64,000 bases of DNA from Polynucleobacter necessarius (lineage in GTDB: Bacteria; Pseudomonadota; Gammaproteobacteria; Burkholderiales; Burkholderiaceae). The notes under the pieces were generated by a model. It was not told where the DNA came from. It did no database searches and worked only from the letters and a program-made list of their open reading frames with translations. Positions 45,428 to 54,453 of the stretch are shown piece after piece; within the stretch, counting starts at the first letter, position 1; every line of letters starts with the position of its first letter. The stretch spans positions 899,515 to 963,514 of the forward strand of contig NZ_LT615227.1 of NCBI RefSeq assembly GCF_900096755.1. The letters are read 5' to 3'. The position numbers were made by a program, and so were the translations under genes.

Positions 45428-46586
45428 GAATGAGCACTCCCAATCCAATCAAGATATCATCGAATTTATTCGAGGCTTATATAAAACCGAAGGGTTTATA
45501 CCCTTACATGAACCGAGATTAGCAGGAAATGAAAAAAAATATCTTTTAGAGTGCATAGACTCTACTTTTGTTTCTAGTGTCGGAAAGTTTGTTGACCAAT
45601 TTGAGTCGATGATATTTGATTTTACAGGGGCTCGGCATGCTATAGCTACCGTTAATGGTACGGCCGCATTGCATGTGGCGCTTAAATTAGTTGGCGTTGA
45701 TGCTGGAGATGAGGTAATTACACAGCCTCTTTCTTTTATTGCCACTTGTAATGCAATTAGTTACTGCAATGCGAAGCCGATTTTTGTGGATGTAGATGTT
45801 GATTCTATGGGTATGAGCCCCAAGAGTTTGCGGAATTTCTTAAGTGCAAATACCCGTCAAAATCTTGGTGTATGTGTCAACATTGCAACCGGTAAAAAAA
45901 TTGCCGCTGTCGTCCCTATGCATACATTTGGCTTGCCATGCAGAATTGAAGAAATTGAAGAAATTTGCAAAGAATTTAATATCCCTTTAGTAGAGGATGC
46001 TGCCGAAAGTTTGGGGAGCTATGTGAATGGCAGGCATACGGGTACTTTTGGGCGGATTGGTGCCCTAAGCTTTAACGGCAATAAAACAATTACCACTGGC
46101 GGTGGCGGTATGATTATTACCAATGATCCATCTTTGGCGAGGCGCGCAAAACATATTACAACTACCGCTAAGCTACCCCATCCATATGAATTCATTCATG
46201 ATGAAGTGGGTTATAACTACAGATTGCCCAATATTAATGCGGCCCTTGGATGTGCTCAGATGGAATCTCTACTCTCCATCTTGAGGGGTAAACGAGAGTT
46301 AGCCTCAGAGTACGAAAATTATTTTCTAGAGAAAAATATAAATTTTGCAGAAGAGATTGATGGCAGTCACTCAAATTATTGGCTAAACGCTATTATTCTG
46401 GAAGGTCGAATGCAAAGAGACTCTTTTTTAAAGGATCTTAATGATGCAGGCGTGATGTGCAGGCCTATTTGGCGTCTTATGAATAATCTAAAAATGTTTA
46501 GTAATTGCCAAAAGGCGGATTTATCAAATGCGGAGTGGCTTGAGGACCGCGTTGTCAATATCCCCAGTAGCTCAAGAATTCCATGA
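45414..46586 (+). CDS. legC: LegC-like PLP aminotransferase (DegT/DnrJ/EryC1 family)
   Basis: Transaminates the 4-keto-6-deoxy sugar to the 4-amino sugar. From ATG 45414 the protein has 390 residues: LHEPRLAGNEKKYLLECIDS at 31-50 (substrate-binding region), ATVNGTAALHVAL, EDAAESLGS (the PLP pyridine-nitrogen Asp-like region) and the PLP lysine K224 in SFNGNKTITTGGGG. The IPSSSRIP ending is usual for the family. An internal MVNILMEKC start would add five residues. It overlaps legH by four bases (ATGA). Confidence 0.87.
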   Translation: MEKCKNEHSQSNQDIIEFIRGLYKTEGFIPLHEPRLAGNEKKYLLECIDSTFVSSVGKFVDQFESMIFDFTGARHAIATVNGTAALHVALKLVGVDAGDEVITQPLSFIATCNAISYCNAKPIFVDVDVDSMGMSPKSLRNFLSANTRQNLGVCVNIATGKKIAAVVPMHTFGLPCRIEEIEEICKEFNIPLVEDAAESLGSYVNGRHTGTFGRIGALSFNGNKTITTGGGGMIITNDPSLARRAKHITTTAKLPHPYEFIHDEVGYNYRLPNINAALGCAQMESLLSILRGKRELASEYENYFLEKNINFAEEIDGSHSNYWLNAIILEGRMQRDSFLKDLNDAGVMCRPIWRLMNNLKMFSNCQKADLSNAEWLEDRVVNIPSSSRIP

Positions 46587-47176
46587 AGCCAAAAATTATC
46601 CTTGTAGGCGGCGGTGGGCACTGTACATCATGTATTGATGTGATTGAGCAAGAGAATAAATTCCAAATAGCTGGCGTGGTTGATACACAAAAATATGGCG
46701 AACACTTGTTGGGGTATCCAGTTTTGGGGGACGATAAGGATCTTGCTGGTTTGCGAAAATCATATGAGTATGCACTTGTGACTGTAGGGCAGATTCAGAC
46801 ATCTGCAATTAGAATTAAGCTATATCAACAATTATCTCTGCTGGGCTTTAGTTTGCCCACCATTATTTCTCCAAGAGCTTATGTTTCTAAGCATGCAGTC
46901 ATTCTCGATGGATCAATTATTATGCATGACGCATTGATTAACGCTCACACGAGTGTTGGAAGCAATTGCATTATTAACACCAAAGCATTAATTGAGCACG
47001 ACTCAAAAATTGGCAGTCATTGCCATATATCAACTGGAGCTATTGTTAATGGTGGTGTAGTGGTTGGCAATGGGGTATTTATTGGCAGCAATGCTGTAGT
47101 AAAGCATTCCGTACAGATTAGCGATAATTTTTTTATAAGAGCCGCTGATTTATTTTCCGGAGATGAAAATGAGTAG
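46583..47176 (+). CDS. legH: LegH/NeuD-family sugar N-acetyltransferase
   Basis: Acetylates the amino sugar, giving UDP- or GDP-2,4-diacetamido-2,4,6-trideoxy-hexose. The N-terminal Rossmann-like domain starts KPKIILVGGGGHCTSCIDVI. The C-terminal left-handed beta-helix (about 90-180) has hexapeptide repeats such as ISPRAYVSKHAVILDGSIIM and GSHCHISTGAIVNGGVVVGN. The length of 197 residues is typical of NeuD/PglD-like proteins. Overlaps both neighbours. Confidence 0.85.
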   Translation: MKPKIILVGGGGHCTSCIDVIEQENKFQIAGVVDTQKYGEHLLGYPVLGDDKDLAGLRKSYEYALVTVGQIQTSAIRIKLYQQLSLLGFSLPTIISPRAYVSKHAVILDGSIIMHDALINAHTSVGSNCIINTKALIEHDSKIGSHCHISTGAIVNGGVVVGNGVFIGSNAVVKHSVQISDNFFIRAADLFSGDENE

Positions 47177-48173
47177 AGTTTTTATAATTGCTGAGGCTGG
47201 AGTTAATCACAACGGGTCTTTAGAAATTGCAAAAGCATTGGTAGATGCTGCAGCCCACGCTGGAGCTGATGCAGTTAAGTTTCAAACTTTTAAGGCATCT
47301 AATTTAGTCAGCAAATCTGCTCAAAAAGCTGATTATCAAAAGAAAACAACAGGGGCAGTTGAGACTCAGCATGCCATGCTTGAAAGGCTTGAGCTCAATG
47401 AGCTTGCACATCAATCGATTATTGAGCATTGCAGAAATAAAAAAATTATGTTTCTGTCAACTCCCTTTGATGCAGAAAGTATTGATATGCTCAAGAGCTT
47501 GGGAATGCCTATATATAAGATACCCAGCGGAGAAATTACAAACCTCCCTTATTTAAGGCATGTTGGTCGATTAGGAAAAGAGATTATTCTCTCTACGGGT
47601 ATGTCTAGCCTTGATGAGATTGGCAATGCATTGGATGTTTTAGAGCGTGAAGGTGCCCCTAGATCAAGCATTGCAGTTCTTCATGCTACAACGGAATATC
47701 CCTGCCCAATTGAGGAGGTGAACCTCAATGCAATGCTCACAATTCAGAAGGCATTTGGTGTTAGGGTGGGATATTCTGACCATACGCCTGGTATTGAGGT
47801 TCCAATAGCTGCGGTTGCATTGGGTGCTCGTGTAATAGAGAAGCACTTTACGCTGGATAAATCTATGGATGGGCCCGATCATAAGGCAAGCCTGGAGCCT
47901 GATGAGTTAAATGAAATGGTAAAGGCAATACGAAATATTGAACAGGCATTGGGAGACGGTATTAAGCGCCCAATGACTAGTGAAATTAAGAATAAATTAG
48001 TTGTTCGCAAATCTTTGGTTGCCAGTCGTGAAATTAAAGCGGGAGAGTTTTTTAGTGCTGAAAATATAGGAGCAAAAAGACCTGGTACAGGGATTTCTCC
48101 AATGCGATGGGATGAGGTAATTGGGAAACGGGCTTGTAGAGATTTTCTTTTGGATGAGCTAATCGAATTATGA
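47163..48173 (+). CDS. legI: N,N'-diacetyllegionaminic acid synthase (NeuB family)
   Basis: Condenses the 6-deoxy-diacetamido-mannose with phosphoenolpyruvate to give the nine-carbon legionaminic acid. The TIM barrel (about 1-270) begins FIIAEAGVNHNGSLEIAKAL; GADAVKFQTFKASNLVSKSA, FLSTPFDAESIDMLKSLGMP, IPSGEITNLPYLRHVGRLGK and VGYSDHTPGIEVPIAAVALG follow. The SAF/antifreeze-like domain is at about 280-336. ITNLPYLRH and GMSSLDEIGNALDVL suit LegI more than sialic acid NeuB. The 336-residue length is normal. Confidence 0.9.
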   Translation: MKMSRVFIIAEAGVNHNGSLEIAKALVDAAAHAGADAVKFQTFKASNLVSKSAQKADYQKKTTGAVETQHAMLERLELNELAHQSIIEHCRNKKIMFLSTPFDAESIDMLKSLGMPIYKIPSGEITNLPYLRHVGRLGKEIILSTGMSSLDEIGNALDVLEREGAPRSSIAVLHATTEYPCPIEEVNLNAMLTIQKAFGVRVGYSDHTPGIEVPIAAVALGARVIEKHFTLDKSMDGPDHKASLEPDELNEMVKAIRNIEQALGDGIKRPMTSEIKNKLVVRKSLVASREIKAGEFFSAENIGAKRPGTGISPMRWDEVIGKRACRDFLLDELIEL

Positions 48174-49330
48174 GAAAAATTTGCGTCATTACTGGCACGC
48201 GTGCTGAATACGGATTGTTACGTTGGATCATGCAAGGCATTAAAGACGACCCTGAACTAAGATTGCAGATTATTGCTACAGGTATGCATTTATCCCCTGA
48301 ATTTGGGTTAACCTACAAATCAATTGAGGAGGATGGATTTCATATTGACCGCAAAGTAGAAATGCTAACTAGCTCAGATACGCCCGTTGGAATCACCAAG
48401 TCTATGGGCTTAGGGATGGTTGGATTTGCGGATGCCTTAAATGAGCTGGACCCTGATTTGATTGTTGTTCTTGGTGATCGATTTGAAATATTTTCAGCAG
48501 TATCTGCAGCTCTTTTGGCGAGAATACCGGTAGCCCATATACATGGCGGTGAAAGCACAGAAGGGGTGATTGATGAATCAATACGTCATTCAATAACAAA
48601 AATGTCGCATTTGCATTTTGTATCTGCTGAAGAATACCGTCGGCGCGTAATACAGCTAGGGGAGCGGCCTGAAAGAACTCACTTGGTTGGGGCCCCGGGA
48701 ATTGATGGTATCAAAAGATTAAAACTTCTCGATAGGGCGCAACTAGAAGAGTCGTTGGGTTTTAAGTTGGGATCGAAAAGCTTATTGATAACTTTTCATC
48801 CAGTTACTTTAGAGAAAGCTACGGCTGGGGATCAATTCGAGGAGTTGCTTGCATCTCTTGCGCTATTGAAAGATACCCAATTAATTTTCACGATGCCTAA
48901 TGCTGATACTGACGGGCGTGAATTGATAAAGTTGGTAGAGAATTTTGTTTCCAGACACTCAAATGCAAAGTCGTATAACTCGCTAGGACAACTTCGCTAT
49001 CTATCATGCCTAGCGCAGGTTGATGGTGTAGTCGGCAACTCTTCTAGCGGCCTGCTGGAGGCTCCTAGCTTCCGGAAGGGCACCGTTAATATTGGAGATC
49101 GCCAACGAGGAAGATTACACTCTGAAAGTGTGATTAATTGCGAGCCAGAGAGAGAAAGTATCTCTGCTGCCTTAAGACGTCTATATTCTGACCAGTTCCA
49201 GTCAAACCTGAAGCGCGTTAAAAATATTTATGGTGAAGGCGGTGCGAGTGACGCGATTGTTTCTATTGTTAAAACTGCTTCATTGGATGATATTGTAAAA
49301 AAGAATTTTTTTGACATAAAAAATATATAG
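48170..49330 (+). CDS. legG: nucleotide-sugar hydrolysing 2-epimerase, LegG (NeuC family)
   Basis: Removes the nucleotide from the diacetamido sugar and epimerises it at C2, giving the LegI substrate. The 386-residue protein starts RKICVITGTRAEYGLLRWIM; VVLGDRFEIFSAVSAALLAR, VAHIHGGESTEGVIDESIRH, LHFVSAEEYRRRVIQLGE and VDGVVGNSSSGLLEAPSFRK are diagnostic of the NeuC/WecB superfamily. It overlaps legI by four bases. The order legI-legG is common. Confidence 0.9.
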   Translation: MRKICVITGTRAEYGLLRWIMQGIKDDPELRLQIIATGMHLSPEFGLTYKSIEEDGFHIDRKVEMLTSSDTPVGITKSMGLGMVGFADALNELDPDLIVVLGDRFEIFSAVSAALLARIPVAHIHGGESTEGVIDESIRHSITKMSHLHFVSAEEYRRRVIQLGERPERTHLVGAPGIDGIKRLKLLDRAQLEESLGFKLGSKSLLITFHPVTLEKATAGDQFEELLASLALLKDTQLIFTMPNADTDGRELIKLVENFVSRHSNAKSYNSLGQLRYLSCLAQVDGVVGNSSSGLLEAPSFRKGTVNIGDRQRGRLHSESVINCEPERESISAALRRLYSDQFQSNLKRVKNIYGEGGASDAIVSIVKTASLDDIVKKNFFDIKNI

Positions 49331-49463
49331 GTATGGCTGCAACGATGGTGTCCTATATTTCGATGTTACACAGGACCGCTTGTTCTGTATCTATGTTGTG
49401 GAAAAAATATTTAGTGATGAGGCTTGAGTTAGATTTCAGGCTGAATTCAAAAGGAATCTAGTT

Positions 49464-50522
49464 ATGGAAATACCTAAAGAAATATGGCGGCAGGCGATTT
49501 TGCCCATTAATGCCACAATAGGTGACGCAATTAAAAATTTAGATCAGGTTGCGATCAAAATAGTTTTAGTTGTTGATGAGTTAGGCGTTTTAGCTGGCAC
49601 CATTTCGGATGGTGATGTGCGCCGTGGTTTGCTTGATGGTTTGGATATGAGTAGTCCTGTTACCAGCATTATTCATCGAAATGCAGTAGTGGTTCCACCT
49701 GAGCTTGGTCGGGAATTGGTGATGCAGTTAATGACGGCTAACAAGATTCAGCAGATTCCTGTGGTGGATGATCAGCATCGCATCATTGGCTTACATCTAT
49801 GGAGTGAAATTACTGCTCCCCCTAACCGCCCAAATTTAATGGTGATTATGGCCGGCGGTAAGGGTACGAGATTGCGTCCTCATACAGAAAATTGTCCAAA
49901 ACCATTATTGCCTGTAGCTGGCAAACCAATGTTGGAGCACATTATTGAGCGCTCTAAAGCGGAAGGTTTTAATCATTTTGTCCTTTCTATTCACTATCTT
50001 GGTCATATGATTGAGGAGTATTTTGGGAGCGGAGATCGCTTAGGTGTACGAATTGATTATTTGCGCGAAGAATCACCCTTGGGCACTGCCGGAGCCTTGG
50101 GATTGCTTCGCCCCTCATCAAATGATCCTTTTGTGGTGACTAATGGCGATGTTATTACCGACATTCGATATGGGGAGTTGCTCGATTTTCATATTCGGCA
50201 TGGTGCTGCTGGAACTATGGCTGTACGTGTACACGAATGGCATCATCCATTCGGGGTTGTGCAAACCCAAGGCGTTGAAATTATTGGTTTTGAAGAAAAA
50301 CCAATAACCCGAAGCCATATTAATGCCGGTGTTTATGCATTAGATCCAGCAGCATTAAATCTTTTGTCAAATGAACACTGCGATATGCCAACCTTATTTG
50401 AGCGCTTGCAGTCTAAAGATTTGCGTACCGTAGCATATCCAATGCATGAGCCGTGGCTTGATGTGGGTAGGCCATTGGATCTTCATTTGGCAAATAGCGA
50501 GCATACCGAAGGTGTTGATTGA
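49464..50522 (+). CDS. ptmE: glucosamine-1-phosphate guanylyltransferase, LegX/PtmE-like (CBS + nucleotidyltransferase)
   Basis: In Campylobacter PtmE supplies GDP-GlcN for the legionaminic acid route. The N-terminal part (about 8-120) contains two CBS motifs (VLVVDELGVLAGTISDGDVR and IPVVDDQHRIIGLHLWSEI). The nucleotidyltransferase starts at about 128: MVIMAGGKGTRLRPHTENCP, with KPLLPVAGKPMLEHIIER. YLREESPLGTAGALGLLRPS and VTNGDVITDIRYGELLDFH follow. It has 352 residues. Its presence suggests a GDP-sugar rather than UDP-sugar precursor. A 133-base gap from legG may carry an internal promoter. Confidence 0.85.
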   Translation: MEIPKEIWRQAILPINATIGDAIKNLDQVAIKIVLVVDELGVLAGTISDGDVRRGLLDGLDMSSPVTSIIHRNAVVVPPELGRELVMQLMTANKIQQIPVVDDQHRIIGLHLWSEITAPPNRPNLMVIMAGGKGTRLRPHTENCPKPLLPVAGKPMLEHIIERSKAEGFNHFVLSIHYLGHMIEEYFGSGDRLGVRIDYLREESPLGTAGALGLLRPSSNDPFVVTNGDVITDIRYGELLDFHIRHGAAGTMAVRVHEWHHPFGVVQTQGVEIIGFEEKPITRSHINAGVYALDPAALNLLSNEHCDMPTLFERLQSKDLRTVAYPMHEPWLDVGRPLDLHLANSEHTEGVD

Positions 50523-51238
50523 TGATAAATGGAAAAACCGTTATTGCCATAATTCCAGCGCGCGCTGGCTCAAAAGGATTATTGGGAAAAAATATCAAGC
50601 CGTTGTGCGGGAAACCACTCATCGCATGGAGTGTAGAGGCGGGCTTAGCTAGTCGGTATATTGATGAGGTGATGGTGACTACTGACGGTGAAGATATCTC
50701 TCATATTGCAAAAAAATTTGGTGCTTCCATTCCTTTTCTTAGGCCTCCGGAGCTTGCAGGCGATACCGCAACAACATTTGATGCTGTAAAACATGTGATT
50801 GATTTTTATGCTCAAAAAATGCATAAGAAGTTTGACTATATTGTCTTACTAGAGCCAACATCTCCGCTACGAGAAAAAGACGATCTAGATCGAATGCTTG
50901 AGAAATTAGTATCAAACGATGGTGAATATGATGCAATAGTAAGTCTTGGAGAGGTGCATGAACATCCTTCAATCATGAAGAAAATTTCAGGCAATGAAAT
51001 TGTGCAATACAACAAAGACTTAACAACTACAACGCGAAGGCAAGATAATGATGCTGCTTATTTTCCATATGGAGTTGCATACATTATCAAGAGAGACACA
51101 CTACTTGATGAGAAAGTTTTTTATCCAAAAAGAACAACTTATCACCTGATTAAGCGATATCAATGCTATGAAATTGACGACATTTATGATTTTCTTGCCA
51201 TTGAAAATATTATGAAATTTGAATGGGGGCAAAAATGA
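50519..51238 (+). CDS. legF: CMP-nonulosonate (CMP-legionaminic acid) synthetase
   Basis: Activates the nonulosonic acid with CTP, the last step before glycosyl transfer. The 239-residue protein has VIAIIPARAGSKGLLGKNIK near residue 8, GKPLIAWSVEAGLASRYIDE, VMVTTDGEDISHIAKKFGAS and VLLEPTSPLREKDDLDRMLE near 105. NDAAYFPYGVAYIIKRDTLL near 180 suits the legF/pseF branch. It overlaps ptmE by four bases and the next oxidoreductase by ATGA. Confidence 0.88.
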   Translation: MMINGKTVIAIIPARAGSKGLLGKNIKPLCGKPLIAWSVEAGLASRYIDEVMVTTDGEDISHIAKKFGASIPFLRPPELAGDTATTFDAVKHVIDFYAQKMHKKFDYIVLLEPTSPLREKDDLDRMLEKLVSNDGEYDAIVSLGEVHEHPSIMKKISGNEIVQYNKDLTTTTRRQDNDAAYFPYGVAYIIKRDTLLDEKVFYPKRTTYHLIKRYQCYEIDDIYDFLAIENIMKFEWGQK

Positions 51239-52230
51239 AATTCCTAGTCATTGGCTTGGGTTCAATGGGTAAGAGACGAGTTCGAAATCTTCAAGCATTA
51301 GGTGTGGTAAATATTGCGGGATTTGATGTGCGTGCTGATAGACGTCAAGAAGCACAAGATAAATATGGAATTCAAGTTTTTGAAAGTCTAGACCTGGCAA
51401 TGATGGTCTATGAACCAGAAGTTTTTATAATCTCGACCTCGCCCGATCTTCATATGCAATACGCTTTCTTTGCACTTGAGAAGGGTATTAGTTGCTTTAT
51501 TGAGGCATCAGTTGTTGAGGCTGACAAGATTGACCTGCTTTCTAAAAAAATTGAAGATAAGAAAATTGTCATGGCGCCCTCATGTACGATGCGCTATTTT
51601 TCTGGTCCCAAAAAGATCAAGGAGCTAATTCGTTCTAATGCAATTGGAAAAATTTTGAATGTCAATTATCAGACTGGTCAATATTTGCCTGATTGGCATC
51701 CATGGGAAAAGATTGAGGAATTTTACGTATCAAAGCGTGAGACTGGAGGTGCGCGAGAAATTGTACCGTTTGAACTCACTTGGCTGAATGATCTTTTTGG
51801 AGTGCCCCAAGCCTTAGCTTGTGTAAAAACTAAGCTTACTGAAATAAACGCAGATATTGATGATATTTATCACTGCCTAATTCGTTATGATGGCAAGGTG
51901 CTTGCCAATATTACAGTTGAAGTGGTGTCAAGGCCAAAGGCTACACGAGATATGCGAATCTTAGGTAGCGAGGGTGAGATTATATATAGCGCCGATTCAA
52001 ATAGCGTGAGATATATAAATACTTCCATGGATGATTGGATAAGTTTTGACCTTGGCGCGGGAAGGGTTGAAGACCACTATATCAATCCAGAAGAGCCTTA
52101 TATTGCAGAAATCAGAGACTTTATATCGGCTGTAGCGGCAAAAGATCAAACTTTATTTCCGAATTCCTTGAAGGATGATTACAAAATTCTACAAACTTTA
52201 GAAGCCCTTGAAAAAATGACAGGAGCCTAG
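51235..52230 (+). CDS. Gfo/Idh/MocA family oxidoreductase
   Basis: A 331-residue NAD(P)-dependent oxidoreductase. The Rossmann motif is MKFLVIGLGSMGKRRVRNLQ; FIISTSPDLHMQYAFFALEK and SCFIEASVVEADKIDLLSKK lie where other members have the EKP motif. Here that motif is replaced by EAS, so the usual catalytic Lys is missing. The C-terminal domain follows from about 125. The start is ATG 51235, overlapping the legF stop. Its substrate is unknown; the position in a legionaminic acid operon suggests a sugar or nonulosonate. Confidence 0.8.
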   Translation: MKFLVIGLGSMGKRRVRNLQALGVVNIAGFDVRADRRQEAQDKYGIQVFESLDLAMMVYEPEVFIISTSPDLHMQYAFFALEKGISCFIEASVVEADKIDLLSKKIEDKKIVMAPSCTMRYFSGPKKIKELIRSNAIGKILNVNYQTGQYLPDWHPWEKIEEFYVSKRETGGAREIVPFELTWLNDLFGVPQALACVKTKLTEINADIDDIYHCLIRYDGKVLANITVEVVSRPKATRDMRILGSEGEIIYSADSNSVRYINTSMDDWISFDLGAGRVEDHYINPEEPYIAEIRDFISAVAAKDQTLFPNSLKDDYKILQTLEALEKMTGA

Positions 52231-52232
52231 CT

Positions 52233-53591
52233 TTGAACTACCAAAAAAGATTACTAAATGCCATACCCGGTGGCGCTCATACTTATTCACGAGGTTTTGA
52301 TCAGTATCCAGCGAATGCACCACAAATTTTGACTCATGGTAAAGGCTCATACATATTTGATTCAGATGCTAATAAGTATCTTGATTATGGAATGGCCTTA
52401 CGTGCTGTGAATATTGGTTATGCAGAGGATAAAATTGATAATGCTGCAATTGCTCAAATTAGGTATGGAAATAATTTAACCCGGCCGTCTATGGTTGAGC
52501 TAGAGGCTGCTGAACTTCTAGTTGAATTAATTGATTCGGTAGATATGGTTAAGTTCACTAAAAATGGCTCAACTGCGGTTTCTGCAGCGGTTAAATTAGC
52601 GAGAGCTTATACAGGCAGAGATTTGGTAGCAAGATGTTCGGACCAACCTTTTTTCTCATTTGATGATTGGTTTATTGGATCAACACCAATTGTTAAGGGT
52701 ATTCCACAAGAGACCATCGAAAAAACAAAGATGTTTGGCTATAACGATATTTTGTCTTTGGAGAGACTGATTTCTGAATTTCCCGGGCAAATTGCTTGTG
52801 TTGTACTGGAGGCTGCTGCAACCGAATGTCCTAGCGTAGAAGATTTCAAATCTGGCTGCTGTAACCAAGCGGTATGCACTAGACCCTACCAAAATTCGTC
52901 TGAGAATTTTTTACAACAGGTTGAGAAGCTTTGTAAGAAACATGGAATTGTGTTCATTCTTGATGAGATGATTACTGGCTTTCGCTGGGACATGAAGGGT
53001 GCACAGCATCTTTATGGCGTCAACCCTGATATTTCTACATTTGGCAAAGCGATGGCCAATGGATTTTCCGTAGCATGTGTAGCTGGCAAAAGAGAAATTA
53101 TGGAATTAGGGTCTACAGAGTTTCTTGGTCGGGAGAGAGTTTTTTTACTATCCACGACTCATGGAGCTGAAATGTGTGGTTTGGGGGCTTTTGTAGAAAC
53201 AATGAAATTTATGCAAAAGAATAATGTCATATCTCATTTATGGAACTATGGAAATCAATTGATAAATCTTATTAATGATTTAGCCACCACGCATGGAATC
53301 GAAGAGAATTTCAAGGCTGGTGGCGTCGCTTGTTCTCCCTATTATTCCACGCTTGATCAATCTGGAAATAATTCTCTAGAACTACGGACATTATTTTCTC
53401 AGGAAATGATTCGCCAAGGCGTTCTTATGCCATGGATAGCTTTGTCATATCGTCATGGCAAAGAAGAGCTTGCCGTTACTGAGCGTGCAATTGACCAAGC
53501 ATTTAAAGTGTATCGTCGAGCATTGGACGAAGGTGTAGAGAAATATCTTGTTGGAGAGGTAATTAAGCCAGTGTTTAGAAAATTTAATTGA
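52233..53591 (+). CDS. class-III PLP aminotransferase, glutamate-1-semialdehyde aminomutase-like
   Basis: A 452-residue enzyme related to HemL and other class-III aminotransferases, but with a nonulosonate-operon context rather than haem synthesis. It starts at TTG 52233 after an AGGAG site. IPGGAHTYSRGFDQYPANAP at 11-30, TKNGSTAVSAAVKLARAYTG at 109-128, the cofactor Asp D244 in FILDEMITGFRWDMKG, and the PLP lysine K272 in STFGKAMANGFSV are all intact. An unusual cysteine-containing insertion lies at about 199-215 (C199, C209, C210, C215). It could install an amino group on a sugar or nonulosonate precursor. Not required by the standard legionaminic acid route. Confidence 0.8.
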   Translation: MNYQKRLLNAIPGGAHTYSRGFDQYPANAPQILTHGKGSYIFDSDANKYLDYGMALRAVNIGYAEDKIDNAAIAQIRYGNNLTRPSMVELEAAELLVELIDSVDMVKFTKNGSTAVSAAVKLARAYTGRDLVARCSDQPFFSFDDWFIGSTPIVKGIPQETIEKTKMFGYNDILSLERLISEFPGQIACVVLEAAATECPSVEDFKSGCCNQAVCTRPYQNSSENFLQQVEKLCKKHGIVFILDEMITGFRWDMKGAQHLYGVNPDISTFGKAMANGFSVACVAGKREIMELGSTEFLGRERVFLLSTTHGAEMCGLGAFVETMKFMQKNNVISHLWNYGNQLINLINDLATTHGIEENFKAGGVACSPYYSTLDQSGNNSLELRTLFSQEMIRQGVLMPWIALSYRHGKEELAVTERAIDQAFKVYRRALDEGVEKYLVGEVIKPVFRKFN

Positions 53592-53624
53592 AGTGCACAA
53601 AAATATCAGTAAAAAAAGTAGCGG

Positions 53625-54392
53625 ATGCTTAAGCAAAAAGTCATAGTGGTAACGGGCGGCGCAGGACTTTTAGGGCGTCAATTCTGCATGTCAATCGCTG
53701 CAAATGGCGGTATCGCTGTTATTGCTGATCGGGATGCTGAAGCGGCCGAGAGTGCGACAAATGACGTTTTAAATAAGTATCCCGATTGTGCAGTTGCTGA
53801 ATTTTTGGATATTACGGATAAGAATTCAGTACTTCAGTTGATCGATAGATTAAAAGCAAGGTTTGGTCGAATAGATGCTGTCGTGAACAATGCATATCCG
53901 CGTAACAGTCAATATGGCCGTAAGCTTGAGGACGTGACTTATGAGGATTTTTGTGAAAATGTTGGCCTTCATCTTGGCGGGTATTTCTTAGTTGCGCAGC
54001 AATTTGGGTTGCTATTTAAAGAGCAAGGAGGCGGAAATATTATAAATATGGCCTCAATTTACGGAGTAATGGCGCCTCGATTTGAAATATATAAGGATAC
54101 TACTATGACTATGCCCATAGAGTATGCAGCAATAAAATCCGGTGTTATTCAGCTATCTAAATATTTTGCAAAATACTTTTTAGCCAGCGGAGTCCGAGTG
54201 AATACTTTGAGCCCTGGTGGTATTTTGGATAAGCAGCCAGCTAGTTTTTTAAAGGCCTATAACGCAAACTGTGGGCCAAAAGGAATGTTGAGTTCTGAAG
54301 ATGTGATCGGACCTTTAGTTTTCTTGCTCTCAGACTCCTCTAAGCATATTACCGGACAGAATTTTGTTGTTGATGATGGTTTTTCTCTTTGA
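53625..54392 (+). CDS. short-chain dehydrogenase/reductase (PtmA-like)
   Basis: A 255-residue classical SDR. VIVVTGGAGLLGRQFCMSIA at residues 6-25, VNNAYPRNSQYGRKLEDVTY near 88, NMASIYGVMAPRFEIYKD near 138 (catalytic Ser) and IEYAAIKSGVIQLSKYFAKY near 165 (YxxxK) are seen. It resembles PtmA of Campylobacter flagellin glycosylation islands, which act in legionaminic acid-type pathways. A substrate oxidation or reduction in the sugar pathway is inferred from context. The start is ATG 53625. Confidence 0.8.
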   Translation: MLKQKVIVVTGGAGLLGRQFCMSIAANGGIAVIADRDAEAAESATNDVLNKYPDCAVAEFLDITDKNSVLQLIDRLKARFGRIDAVVNNAYPRNSQYGRKLEDVTYEDFCENVGLHLGGYFLVAQQFGLLFKEQGGGNIINMASIYGVMAPRFEIYKDTTMTMPIEYAAIKSGVIQLSKYFAKYFLASGVRVNTLSPGGILDKQPASFLKAYNANCGPKGMLSSEDVIGPLVFLLSDSSKHITGQNFVVDDGFSL

Positions 54393-54453
54393 TCAACAGA
54401 TATAACTGCAGACTGCAATCTTCTTAAAATCATCTTTTATAAAGAAAAATTTA

